Part shown: positions 30,283-38,146 of the stretch, piece by piece
Numbering within the stretch: position 1 is the stretch's first letter
Layout of the letters: each line of letters begins with the position of its first letter
NCBI GenBank assembly: GCA_963625655.1
Contig: CAVFTS010000017.1
Location: 1-38,146, forward strand
Direction: 5' to 3'
DNA: 38,146 nucleotides
Source: F23-B02 sp963625655
GTDB lineage: Bacteria; Bacillota; Clostridia; Oscillospirales; Oscillospiraceae
Program-made: the position numbers and the translations under genes
Notes under the pieces: generated by a model
The model's database searches: none
The model's input: only the letters and a program-made list of their open reading frames with translations
Told to the model about the DNA's origin: nothing

Positions 30283-32313
30283 TCAGCCGCCGTGCATGAT
30301 CTTGGTCTTTTCCTTGCTTCGTGCAAAGCGCAGACGCAGAGGATCGAACAGCTTTCCGCCGAAGATGCCGATAAGCACGAATAGTACGCACATCAGCAGA
30401 AGCACGAGTATACATTTGACGTAAGTGTGATCGTAGCTGCCGCAGATCGTCTCACGCATTGCGTTCATTGCGTAATTAAACGGCATGAACTTGTACAGCG
30501 TTTGGAAGAAGCCGGGGAGCATCTGAATCGGGTAGGTGCCGCCGGAGCCTGCGACCTGAATGACGAGGATGATGATGCTGATTGCTTCACCGATGTTGCC
30601 GAATGCGAAGATGAGCGAGTAGTTGATTATCGTGAACAGCAGGCTCGTCACCGCCGCCGCAAGCCAGAACAGGAACGGCTCATAGCACTGGATGCCGATG
30701 TAGAACAGGTTGCCGAGAACCGTGATAAGTGCCGTGAACTGACCGATGGCGAAGAAGGTGAAGTAGCGTCCGAAGTATTCCTGAGAGTGGGTAAGCTCCG
30801 GGAGGTCGTCCCGGCGCTTTATGTGCGTGTGCAGGAGACTGACGGACAGCAGCGCACTGGCGTAAATGGCAAGCACCGTGTAGAACGGAGTCATGCCGGA
30901 GCCGAAATGCTCAAGCGGGTAGACCTTGACGACTTCAAGGTTTGCGGGGGAGGAGAGGTAATCCACAAGACCCGCAACGTCGTCGTTCATAAGGTCGATG
31001 ATGTTGCTGAAGCTTTCGCTGGAGCGCAGGTCGTTGATATTCGACTGAATGTTCGTGACCATGTCCAGCATATAGCTCATAACGTCTCTGGTGCCGTTTA
31101 TGCTTGCTGTGCAGGAGTTGAGTGCCTGCGTGAACTGCGAAAGGGTGAGCGATTGACCGTCAATGTCGCTTTCAATCATTGCAAGCAGGGAGTCGAGGTT
31201 CGTAAGCGACTCCTGAAGCGTAGAGATCGAAGCAATGAGATTGCTGTCAATGCTTGTCTGCTGAATTATGTCGTCAAAGCGGATGGCACTGTCGTGAAGC
31301 TGCTTGTTGACATCGTAGTACAAGTCGTCGAGAATCTCCGCCTCGTACTCGGTAATTCCGCCTTCGCCGTAGAGAGCGTCCCAGTCAACATAGGAACTGC
31401 CGGCCTCACCGGGATTGCCGTCAGTTGCGGCGTCAAGCCGTTCAATTGCGTTGCGGAGCTCCTCCGAGGTGGTGCGAATGGAGTCGGCGGCATAGATGAC
31501 GTCCTCCTTAGTGGTTGCAAGCCTGTCCTGCATATTGGACACGCTCTTGCGGCTGTCGGAGAGCAGACGCAGAACGTCGGGCATCAGGTCGCTGGTCATC
31601 GTCGTGACCGCCGCCGCCGACTGCGTTACCGAGGACATGGAGTCCATTATGGATATGTATGTGCGCAGGTCGGATTTGATATTCTCAAGCTGCGTGTTAA
31701 GCTCATCGAGAGACTCCGTGGCATCGATGCCCATGCCGGAGAAAAGCGAGGTGAACGACGACATTTCGTCTATGATGGTCGCAAGAAAGATGCCGTTTAT
31801 CTGATCCTCCACAATACCCTTGGCTCTGTCGGTGACACGGGATGCGACGGCGTTGAGCTTCTGGTTGTCGTAGAACCTGATGGTCGCCTTTTCGACCTCA
31901 CCGTCGGTAAAGCCGAGTACCTTTTCACTGAAGTCTTCGGGAATGACGAGACCGCCGTAGTATTCGCCGCTGTTGAGACCGTCAAGCAGCGCCTGAGACG
32001 ACTCAGGGAACTGCCAGTCGATTTGATCGTTTGCCTTGAGGCGTTCGATTATAACGTCGCCGACGTTAAAGTCCATGCCGAGGAAGTTGGTGCCGAGGTC
32101 CTCGCTCGCAACGGCAATCTTCAGATTCTTCGTCGAGTCCTCGGTGTAGGGGTCCCAGTTTGACATGATGTTGAACCATGCGTAAAGGCAGGGAACCAGC
32201 GCAAGTCCGAACACGCAAACGACTGCAACGACGCTGCGGCTCAGACGCTTTGCGTCCGACTTCACAACGGCGAAGATATTTGAAATTGACTGTTTAAAAC
32301 TCTTCATAAGCAT
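30283..32313 (-). CDS. YhgE/Pip-family membrane protein
   Basis: A 676-aa protein. One N-terminal membrane helix (VVAVVCVFGLALVPCLYAWF) is followed by NIMSNWDPYTEDSTKNLKIA, the Pip signature. A large exported, partly coiled-coil domain spans about residues 45-480, and a C-terminal ABC-2-type membrane domain has five or six helices. VQVAGSGGTYPIQMLPGFFQ and the NYAMNAMRETI motif are typical. YhgE/Pip proteins act in phage adsorption in lactococci and occur near type VII secretion loci; the function here is unknown. It is the last gene of a three-gene unit. Confidence 0.85.
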   Translation of the reverse strand: MLMKSFKQSISNIFAVVKSDAKRLSRSVVAVVCVFGLALVPCLYAWFNIMSNWDPYTEDSTKNLKIAVASEDLGTNFLGMDFNVGDVIIERLKANDQIDWQFPESSQALLDGLNSGEYYGGLVIPEDFSEKVLGFTDGEVEKATIRFYDNQKLNAVASRVTDRAKGIVEDQINGIFLATIIDEMSSFTSLFSGMGIDATESLDELNTQLENIKSDLRTYISIMDSMSSVTQSAAAVTTMTSDLMPDVLRLLSDSRKSVSNMQDRLATTKEDVIYAADSIRTTSEELRNAIERLDAATDGNPGEAGSSYVDWDALYGEGGITEYEAEILDDLYYDVNKQLHDSAIRFDDIIQQTSIDSNLIASISTLQESLTNLDSLLAMIESDIDGQSLTLSQFTQALNSCTASINGTRDVMSYMLDMVTNIQSNINDLRSSESFSNIIDLMNDDVAGLVDYLSSPANLEVVKVYPLEHFGSGMTPFYTVLAIYASALLSVSLLHTHIKRRDDLPELTHSQEYFGRYFTFFAIGQFTALITVLGNLFYIGIQCYEPFLFWLAAAVTSLLFTIINYSLIFAFGNIGEAISIIILVIQVAGSGGTYPIQMLPGFFQTLYKFMPFNYAMNAMRETICGSYDHTYVKCILVLLLMCVLFVLIGIFGGKLFDPLRLRFARSKEKTKIMHGG

Positions 32314-32333
32314 TCATCGTTCTTTCGTTCGTG

Positions 32334-32768
32334 TCAGACATTGACCGTTTCGGATTTTTCGGTGTCGGAAGCGGTATTCTCGGCGGGGGAAGTCTGGATG
32401 CGGCTGCGTATGGAGCGCCGTATCTCCTCAATACGCTCTTTGCTGGGAGAGTCGCTCTGCGGTGCTGCGACCTTTGTGCTGACCGCAAGTTCGTTGTCGG
32501 CGTTCTTCTTGAACATCTTTTGCAGCTTGTAGTCCTGATACTCGATGACTATAAGCACCGACGCAATGATGAACATCGAAACTATCCACAGTACGAGGAA
32601 AATGGTCTTGCTGCTGTTCGTCAGGAAGAGAAGAATGAGGAATATCGTCGGGACGATGAGCAGACTTTTAAGCGCAGCACTCGTCCTGCGGATGTTGTTG
32701 CGGTGCATCTCCTCAAGATCCCCGATGAGATCCTTATAAAGCTTTTCGTATGCCGATTCCATGCTCAT
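32334..32768 (-). CDS. small two-TM membrane protein between YhgE genes
   Basis: A 144-aa protein with two adjacent membrane helices (LLIVPTIFLILLFL and LVLWIVSMFIIASVLIVI). A charged N-terminal helix precedes them, and a polar C-terminal tail contains SPSKERIEEIRRSIRSRI. The family is not recognised. It lies 20 bp before the shorter YhgE gene and 28 bp after the longer one, so it is probably co-expressed and may join their complex. Confidence 0.7.
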   Translation of the reverse strand: MSMESAYEKLYKDLIGDLEEMHRNNIRRTSAALKSLLIVPTIFLILLFLTNSSKTIFLVLWIVSMFIIASVLIVIEYQDYKLQKMFKKNADNELAVSTKVAAPQSDSPSKERIEEIRRSIRSRIQTSPAENTASDTEKSETVNV

Positions 32769-32796
32769 GTCGTCAACTCCTCCTGTGGGGTCGTGG

Positions 32797-35364
32797 TCAC
32801 ATCATTTCCGTTTTCTCAAGCTGCTCATCCATGTACTTGTTAAGTCCGCTCAGTGACCGCCTCAGCACAAGGCCGATAAACAGTCCCGCCGCAAAGAACA
32901 GGAGAAGCTGCAGAGTGTAGATAAGGTAATTGTTCTGATAAAGTCCGGCGATCGCTTCACGCATGGCATTGATGGCGTAGGGGAAGGGGAAGAACAGGTA
33001 TGCCTGCTGGAAGAAGCCGGGGAGCAGCTCTATGGGGTAAGAGCCGCCGGAGCCTGCTATCTGCATTATCATGATGACGACGAATATCGCCTTGCCGATG
33101 TTGCCGAAGGCGACGGCGAAGGAGTACGCCAGCATGGAGCAGGTCAGTGAGGTGAAGAAGCCCGCAAGCAGGAACAGTCCCGGATGCACGCAGTCGACGC
33201 CCATGATAACCAGATCGCCTACTATTATAATAAGTGTCTGAACCTGACTGAGCAGGAAGAAGATAAGGTATCTGCCGAAGAACTTCTGCGTTCCCGTTGC
33301 GCCGGCAAGCTCAATCGTGCTTTGATCGGCCTTCAAAATAGCGTTTAGGATAACGCAGCCGACCCATATCGCCAGCATGGTGTAGAAGGGAGCCATGGCG
33401 GCACCGTAGGATTCCACGGGGAACACGACCTCGGACTCGACGGCGACGGGACTTGCGAGGAAGCTGCCGATGGAAGCCGGATCGACGTTGAAGAAGTCAA
33501 GCACCGCCTGAATCTTGTCGTTATCGGTATCGCCGTTTAATATGTCGATGAAGTCGTCCAGCCTGCTTATGTACGAGGACAAAAGATCCTTGACCTGAAT
33601 AAGCGCATTGTTTACCGTGCCGAAGGTGTTGCTGAGCTGGTCGATTATGGGCTGAGTCTTACCGAGGATGCCGTTCAGCTCAAGCAGCAGGGACGACAGG
33701 TCACCCAAGGTATCCTGAAGATTGTCGAGCATGGTGTCGATCGCAGGGTAAATGACCTCGGTGAGGGTCACTCTCGCAGAGCCGAGTACGTCGCTTATGA
33801 TCTGAAGATCACGAACAAGGTCGATATCGCGGTTGCCGTTCAGAATGTCGTCGATGACATCCTGCACGTCCCTTGTGTCCTCTGCCGTGGAGTCGAGCGC
33901 TTCCTTGACGGAGGCATTGGTGCCTGCGTTGTCTGCGCTGCTTATCGCATCGTATGCAACGCTGAGGGCTTCGACCTCCTGCTCGACGATTGCGGCGTCG
34001 CTCTTGGCGGCAAGAAGCAGCTCATCACGCTCGGACTTGTCCTTGGTCTTTGCTGCCTTGGCGATATTCTCACGGATGCTGTCGATCCTGTCGGTCGAAT
34101 CCTCGGACATGAAGGCGATAAGACCCTCAATGTTCTGATTGCTGGCATCGGGATCGGTCAAATCCTCGTAATCGTAGCCGGTTATCGCCTTGTACAGAGC
34201 GGGAACGGCGACCTGATCAAAGTCACTCTGAATGCTCTCTATCGCATCCTTGTTATGCTGTGCAAGCACACGGATCTGATTTGCGGCGTTGGGGCCGGTG
34301 AGGGAGCCGTCGAGACCGAGCTTCTTGCGCAGCTCGGTGATCTTGTCAACGAGCTTATTAAGAGCACTGAGCGCATCGTCAAGCTCGTCACCCGTGAGAC
34401 CCGAATGCTCGAGGTAGTCGATAAGCTCCTGATACTGGCGTTCAAGTTCCGCCAAAGCCTCTTTTGCGGCTTCGGCGTCGTCGATGTTGCCGTCGTAGAG
34501 CCTGTCGAGCTTGTATATTGCCTCCTGCACCGAATCCTGAAGACCAAGCAGGAGATTGTTCATCTCTTCATTGAACAGAGCAAGGTCGCCCTGTGTCTGC
34601 TCTATGTAGTATATCTGATCGGAAATATTGATCCTCTCGTTGCCGATGAGGTATATTGAGTAGCCGAGAGTGTTGTTGGTGTCACGCAGGGTGTTTATGA
34701 GGGCGTTGTTTGCCTCGATAAACTGGTCGATGGTGGAATTGTAGCTGCCGAGGTTGTCACGAATCTTTATGAGTGTGTTTTTGAGGAACTCGGCGGAGGT
34801 GTCACCCTGAACGTCGGAGGAGAAGGCGTTGAGCTTGCCGAACAGCGTTTCGACGATTGCCTGAATGTACTTTTCATTAACTCTTGCCTTAATGTCGTCG
34901 GCAGCTGCCTCGACAATCTTGACCGCAATGGCGTTCGTCTTTTCGTTCTGATAGAATTTTATGGTGGGCTTGAACATATCCGTCGAGAGAAAATTGTACA
35001 TATTGTATGTAAAATCCTCTTCGATTATGACTGCGGCGTAATAGGTGCCGTCGTAAACGCCGTTTACTGCCTTGTCCGCATCGTCAAGAAAGACATAGCC
35101 GATATTCTCTACGTCCTGAAGCTCGGTCACAAGTTCACTGCCCATGTTAACAATGTTGCCGTCGGTGTCCAAGTAATCCTTGTCATCGGAGACGACCGCA
35201 ATTTTGATGTTGCCTGTTTTGCCGTAAGGATCCCAGTAGGCATAGATGTTGAACCACGCATAGAGCGCCGGCAGGATGCAGATTGCTATTATAATCAGGA
35301 AAGCAAAAAAGTGCCTGCTCAGCGAGTACAGGTCATGGCGGAAGATTCTGAATACATTACGCAT
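32797..35364 (-). CDS. YhgE/Pip-family membrane protein (long form)
   Basis: An 855-aa paralogue of the 676-aa protein with the same plan. The N-terminal helix FLIIIAICILPALYAWFNIY is followed by AYWDPYGKTGNIKIAVVSDD. A very long exported domain (about residues 50-630) is rich in coiled coil and Asp/Asn, and a six-helix C-terminal domain contains MQIAGSGGSYPIELLPGFFQ and YAINAMREAIAG. ATG 35364 follows AGGAG at a rather long distance; a TTG at 35385 is the alternative. It is the first gene of its unit. Confidence 0.86.
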   Translation of the reverse strand: MRNVFRIFRHDLYSLSRHFFAFLIIIAICILPALYAWFNIYAYWDPYGKTGNIKIAVVSDDKDYLDTDGNIVNMGSELVTELQDVENIGYVFLDDADKAVNGVYDGTYYAAVIIEEDFTYNMYNFLSTDMFKPTIKFYQNEKTNAIAVKIVEAAADDIKARVNEKYIQAIVETLFGKLNAFSSDVQGDTSAEFLKNTLIKIRDNLGSYNSTIDQFIEANNALINTLRDTNNTLGYSIYLIGNERINISDQIYYIEQTQGDLALFNEEMNNLLLGLQDSVQEAIYKLDRLYDGNIDDAEAAKEALAELERQYQELIDYLEHSGLTGDELDDALSALNKLVDKITELRKKLGLDGSLTGPNAANQIRVLAQHNKDAIESIQSDFDQVAVPALYKAITGYDYEDLTDPDASNQNIEGLIAFMSEDSTDRIDSIRENIAKAAKTKDKSERDELLLAAKSDAAIVEQEVEALSVAYDAISSADNAGTNASVKEALDSTAEDTRDVQDVIDDILNGNRDIDLVRDLQIISDVLGSARVTLTEVIYPAIDTMLDNLQDTLGDLSSLLLELNGILGKTQPIIDQLSNTFGTVNNALIQVKDLLSSYISRLDDFIDILNGDTDNDKIQAVLDFFNVDPASIGSFLASPVAVESEVVFPVESYGAAMAPFYTMLAIWVGCVILNAILKADQSTIELAGATGTQKFFGRYLIFFLLSQVQTLIIIVGDLVIMGVDCVHPGLFLLAGFFTSLTCSMLAYSFAVAFGNIGKAIFVVIMIMQIAGSGGSYPIELLPGFFQQAYLFFPFPYAINAMREAIAGLYQNNYLIYTLQLLLFFAAGLFIGLVLRRSLSGLNKYMDEQLEKTEMM

Positions 35365-35446
35365 ATCGGGCAATACTCCTATCAAAAAGAGTGACTTATC
35401 AAAACATTAAAAAATATCAAAATAGTTACGATTTAGATACAGTGTC

Positions 35447-35475
35447 ATTGTACAGGCAAGCAACATAATTGTCAA
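35447..35475 (-). promoter_or_regulatory. promoter of the YhgE unit
   Basis: On the minus strand TTGACA (35470-35475) and TACAAT (35447-35452) have a 17-bp spacer. The rest of the 35386-35777 gap is AT-rich and holds no gene that I can support. Confidence 0.72.
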
Positions 35476-35777
35476 GTAGACATAAGTACATAACTCGACA
35501 AAATTTTTTGCTGCTTGTGGCAGAAAAACGGAGAAATACAAGATATAGTGTTGCACTAAAAGAAACAAAACGGAAACAAAAGATTACACGCCATTTTTGG
35601 CGGACATACATATTTAAATGTATTACGAAAGCTTTGCGAAAGCGGGAGAAAAAGGACGAGCGGGAAAGCGGATTGTAAATTATTGCATAGGCTTCGGCGA
35701 ATAGACGGCGAAAAAGCGGCAATGATAAGAACGGGCGATGAAATAAGACCCAAAAAACAAAAAGGAGATGTAAAAGA

Positions 35778-36050
35778 ATGTCTAACAATTCCGGTAACCG
35801 TCTTGTTATCCCCGCAGCACGCGAGGCAATGGAGAAGTTCAAAATGGAAGCTGCCAACGAAGTCGGCGTGAACATGAAGAACGGTTATAATGGCGATCTG
35901 ACTTCCCGTCAGGCGGGCTCCGTCGGCGGCCAGATGGTCAAGAAGATGTGTCCCGTACAACTTACGAAAATTTTATCCTTCCAAAGAATTATGCGGACGA
36001 AAACCGGACACAAGATGGAGGTAGGATATACTGCAGGGGTAATCTTATAG
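35778..36050 (+). CDS. alpha/beta-type small acid-soluble spore protein with replaced C-terminus
   Basis: Residues 1-57 are a normal alpha/beta SASP, which coats spore DNA: LVIPAAREAMEKFKMEAANE, then GYNGDLTSRQAGSVGGQMVK. ATG 35778 follows AAGGAGAT. After MVKKM (about position 35948) the family would end with roughly ten residues (IEAYE...). Instead the frame reads 33 unrelated residues to a stop at 36050. In another frame the downstream DNA reads like the tail of a different protein (SRTTYENFILPKNYADENRT onwards). The 3' end has therefore been replaced by a recombination junction. The DNA-binding helix 2 is nearly complete, so activity may persist. Confidence 0.8.
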   Translation: MSNNSGNRLVIPAAREAMEKFKMEAANEVGVNMKNGYNGDLTSRQAGSVGGQMVKKMCPVQLTKILSFQRIMRTKTGHKMEVGYTAGVIL

Positions 36051-36088
36051 TTACTTACACGATAGCTACATATTGTTTCGTAAAACGA

Positions 36089-36106
36089 GAAGAAAATAGG
36101 AAAAAA
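36089..36106 (+). repeat. 18-bp direct repeat, left copy
   Basis: GAAGAAAATAGGAAAAAA here is identical to 37978-37995. The two copies bracket the Rhs toxin cassette. The left one lies in the tail of the fragment joined to the SASP gene. Confidence 0.8.
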
Positions 36107-36151
36107 TCAGTTGAATAAAGGAAAAGATTCAAGTAAAATGTAAGCGGCAGT

Positions 36152-37459
36152 GTGCTGAGCTACACCTACGATGAGCAAAACCAGCTCACGACGGTGAAAA
36201 ACGGCAGCGGGACGACGCTGTACAGCTACAGCTACGACACGATGGGGAACATCCGCAGCAAGACGGACGGGAGCGTAACGCACCTGTACACCTACGGAAA
36301 TCCCCAGTGGGCAGACCTGCTTACGGCGTATGACGGGCATATCATCACCTACGACGGCTCCGGCAACCCGCTTAGCTACTATAACGGTGCGGACTACACC
36401 TTTACATGGGAGCAGGGCAGACAGCTTGCAAGCGTGACGAAGGGTAATAAAACCGCAAGCTATACCTACGATATGTCCGGCGTCCGCTCAAGCAAGACCG
36501 TGAACGGTGTGAGCTACGAGTACACGACGCTCAGCGGGAAGATAACCCGCATGACGTGGTCGGGCAACGCCGTGGACATCGTGTATGACGATGCGGGAAG
36601 ACCGTACCTCCTTCGCTATACGCCGTCGGGCGGTGCGACGCAGACCTACTACTATGTCCTGAATTTGCAGGGCGACGTTGTGGGACTGATGAACACTTCG
36701 ATGCAGATGGTGGTAAAGTACAGCTACGACCCGTGGGGCAAGCTGACGGGAACGACTGCGACGAGTGCATACGTTGCGCTTGCGCAGGCAAACCCCTTGC
36801 GCTACCGCAGCTATTGCTACGACATCGAGACGGGCTTCTACTACCTCCAAACCCGCTACTACGACCCCACGATTGCCCGCTTCATCAACGCCGATGGCTA
36901 TTTGTTTACTGGCGCTACAGGGCTTCTGTCTTACAATATGTTCGCATATTGTGAGAATAACCAGGTGACGTGCAGCGACCCAAACGGTAAGTCAGCCAAC
37001 ATTTTTAGCAACTTCTGCGTCAACATGACCGACGGTGGTGGAAGTGCTAGTGTCCATTATGTTGATATTACTGATAGGCTTAATGCTGAAATGATTCGGA
37101 ACGCAGAAGAGTTGTCCCAAATAGCAACTGTGTATGGCGGATTTGTAGCAGCCATGTATTTTAAAGAAAAAGTACAAAGTGGAGGAGATTGGGATTTAAA
37201 GGTTCAAGAATCGTGGAACCTCAAACCTGATGTGACGTATGTTTATAATGGTAAACTCTTAAGATATGATGATATTGGCAATATACATTATGGCTTTGTA
37301 GGACGGGTTTTGTTTCAAGAAAATACTTTGCTGATTGGTGGAGGTTATGCTCAGATTGTTGCTGGCACTGCTAAAATTGAATATATCGCAACATGGTTTG
37401 ACGATCCACACGATAGCGAGATGATAAGCTTTGGTTATCACTTGTGGGATAAAAGGTGA
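36152..37459 (+). CDS. Rhs-family polymorphic toxin fragment with Toxin_44-like C-terminal domain
   Basis: The frame opens at GTG 36152; Rhs-like residues (NVSGSVLSYTYDEQNQL) begin about 12 bp earlier, just after a stop. This is a 5'-truncated Rhs protein without the N-terminal delivery region. Residues 1 to about 275 are YD repeats and the Rhs core (ETGFYYLQTRYYDPTIARFI). After DPNG (276-279) the DNA turns AT-rich. The tail (from about 350) reads WNLKPD, GNIHYGFVGR, GGGYAQIV and TWFDDPHDSEMISFGYHLWD, which fits the Toxin_44 group of polymorphic toxins, predicted nucleases. No secretion signal remains and no ribosome binding site is obvious, so expression is doubtful. Confidence 0.82.
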   Translation: MLSYTYDEQNQLTTVKNGSGTTLYSYSYDTMGNIRSKTDGSVTHLYTYGNPQWADLLTAYDGHIITYDGSGNPLSYYNGADYTFTWEQGRQLASVTKGNKTASYTYDMSGVRSSKTVNGVSYEYTTLSGKITRMTWSGNAVDIVYDDAGRPYLLRYTPSGGATQTYYYVLNLQGDVVGLMNTSMQMVVKYSYDPWGKLTGTTATSAYVALAQANPLRYRSYCYDIETGFYYLQTRYYDPTIARFINADGYLFTGATGLLSYNMFAYCENNQVTCSDPNGKSANIFSNFCVNMTDGGGSASVHYVDITDRLNAEMIRNAEELSQIATVYGGFVAAMYFKEKVQSGGDWDLKVQESWNLKPDVTYVYNGKLLRYDDIGNIHYGFVGRVLFQENTLLIGGGYAQIVAGTAKIEYIATWFDDPHDSEMISFGYHLWDKR

Positions 37460-37465
37460 GATGCT

Positions 37466-37906
37466 ATGAAGAAGTTTTATTATAAAGCGTTTGCTGATGG
37501 AGCTGTTCGCGCAGCAGCAGTAGGCTCGATTCTGAATGTACTTAGTTTGCTGATTCGAACCAATAGAGGAGAAATGCTTGCACAGGATCAATGCTTGATT
37601 TTTGGCGTTTTGCTCTTTGCTTGTCTTTGCCTTCCAGCAATTGCTCTGATTGAATTTAGAAACGATGCTGTAGGATTTAAAATTGGCAGATATTTTATCA
37701 TAAGTGGGACGGCATTTATATTGATATTTATAGCATTACTTTTCACGGATAATCCTATTATACCGTCAAGAGAAATTAGCAATATTGAAGGGTTGACGGC
37801 GCTCGCAGTGAACGTTGCTTGCCTGCTTCTTAACTGTATTGGACGCTTTATAGTATTAGTGATAATGATTGTCAAAAAGAACCTTGTATACAAAAAAGAG
37901 TGCTGA
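37466..37906 (+). CDS. four-TM protein, probable immunity protein to the Rhs toxin
   Basis: A 146-aa AT-rich gene starts six bases after the toxin stop, with AGGTGAG upstream. It encodes four hydrophobic segments (VGSILNVLSLLI, IFGVLLFACLCLPAIALI, YFIISGTAFILIFIALLF and LAVNVACLLLNCIGRFIVLV) and a lysine-rich end. The position directly after a polymorphic toxin tip and the shared low GC suggest an immunity gene. A membrane protein as antidote to a cytoplasmic nuclease would be odd, so the pairing is inferred from context only. Confidence 0.6.
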   Translation: MKKFYYKAFADGAVRAAAVGSILNVLSLLIRTNRGEMLAQDQCLIFGVLLFACLCLPAIALIEFRNDAVGFKIGRYFIISGTAFILIFIALLFTDNPIIPSREISNIEGLTALAVNVACLLLNCIGRFIVLVIMIVKKNLVYKKEC

Positions 37907-37933
37907 TTTAGAAGCGACGAAGAATAGAAGTGA

Positions 37934-37965
37934 AGAGCGGTTGGGTTTTCCCGACCGCTTTTTGT
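37934..37965 (+). terminator. terminator of the toxin-immunity unit
   Basis: GCGGTTGGG and CCCGACCGC close a TTTT loop and are followed by five T residues. Confidence 0.85.
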
Positions 37966-37977
37966 GCAAAAAAGTGG

Positions 37978-37995
37978 GAAGAAAATAGGAAAAAA
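37978..37995 (+). repeat. 18-bp direct repeat, right copy
   Basis: Identical to 36089-36106. It ends immediately before the putative IS end at 37996. Confidence 0.8.
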
Positions 37996-38146
37996 GGCTC
38001 TATGTCAATAGTTGGGGTAGAGCAAATAACGAAGATCTGAGAGAAGAGAGTGTACGGAGTGGCGTGCACTCTCTTGTTTAGTAGGAAGGATCGCAATGGA
38101 GTATCCTGTTTCTGAAGGTATCGAAGTTTCTGACGCCGAAGCAGAC
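37996..38146 (+). mobile_element. possible left end of an ISL3-like insertion sequence
   Basis: GGCTCTATGTCAATAGTTGG at 37996 resembles terminal inverted repeats of ISL3-family elements as I remember them. A hairpin (AAGAGAGTG / CACTCTCTT, 38048-38079) follows. The other end is outside the window, so neither the repeat nor a target duplication can be confirmed. Confidence 0.35.
38096..38146 (+). CDS. start of an unidentified gene (cut by the right edge)
   Basis: ATG 38096 follows AGGAAGGA. Only 17 residues are visible (MEYPVSEGIEVSDAEAD), acidic and unassigned. It could be the transposase of the putative IS. Confidence 0.4.
   Translation, partial: MEYPVSEGIEVSDAEAD

Noticed and set aside
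30427..32163. 578-codon plus-strand frame
   Set aside because: Antisense to the 676-aa YhgE gene, which has clear membrane helices and family motifs.

Overview
The window looks like a chromosomal segment of an anaerobic, moderately GC-rich Clostridia member, probably Oscillospiraceae/Ruminococcaceae-like. Supporting signs are sporulation genes (spoVAD, spoVAE and an alpha/beta SASP), a hybrid-cluster protein with its ferredoxin-like partner, a class I CoA-transferase of the butyrate/4-hydroxybutyrate type, T-rich intrinsic terminators, AGGAGG-type ribosome binding sites, an S-box riboswitch and PyrR attenuation. The genus is inference; no rRNA gene is present.

Layout. 1-2019 (-): a secreted modular surface protein with an S-layer-homology segment, cut by the left edge. 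2291-5228: dapF (-), a CoA-transferase (+) and an RluA-type pseudouridine synthase (-). 5455-7932 (-): an EamA transporter, an ElaA-like acetyltransferase, a frameshifted O6-alkylguanine transferase and a Crp/Fnr regulator. The regulator is divergent from 8016-10342 (+), a 4Fe-4S protein followed by hcp. 10387-11136: three tandem 152-bp units that repeat the 3' tail and terminator of a tRNA-Ser(UGA), then that tRNA and tRNA-Ser(GCU). 11176-17279 (-): a compact aro operon, aroF-aroB-aroA-aroC::chorismate mutase-aroE::aroK-aroQ, which carries eight enzymatic activities in six overlapping genes and would take PEP plus erythrose-4-phosphate to prephenate. 17378-20244 (+): SAM-I riboswitch, metK, a DUF1643 protein and a nitrilase-family amidase. 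20337-22446 (+): PyrR attenuator, pyrR and a uracil permease. 22527-28837: an alpha/beta hydrolase, a DUF1836 protein, a DegV protein, a DivIVA-like coiled-coil protein, small unknowns and a sigma factor with a membrane partner. 28559-30230 (-): spoVAE and spoVAD, both irregular. 30283-35364 (-): two YhgE/Pip membrane proteins around a small two-TM protein. 35778-38146 (+): a SASP gene with a replaced 3' end, an Rhs C-terminal toxin fragment with a likely immunity gene, and a possible IS end at the right edge.

Three things stand out. First, the AT-rich word TTATGTWAAC occurs 12 times exactly in 38 kb; nine of these (plus one near-match) lie in 3.7 kb of aroE-aroB, in all three codon frames. 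Second, the tRNA-tail repeat array has an exact 152-bp period that runs into the true tRNA gene. Third, the Rhs-CT toxin/immunity cassette has a sharp base-composition boundary, is bracketed by an 18-bp direct repeat, and sits against a damaged SASP gene. Several sporulation genes in the window look damaged; this may be real decay or sequence/assembly error.
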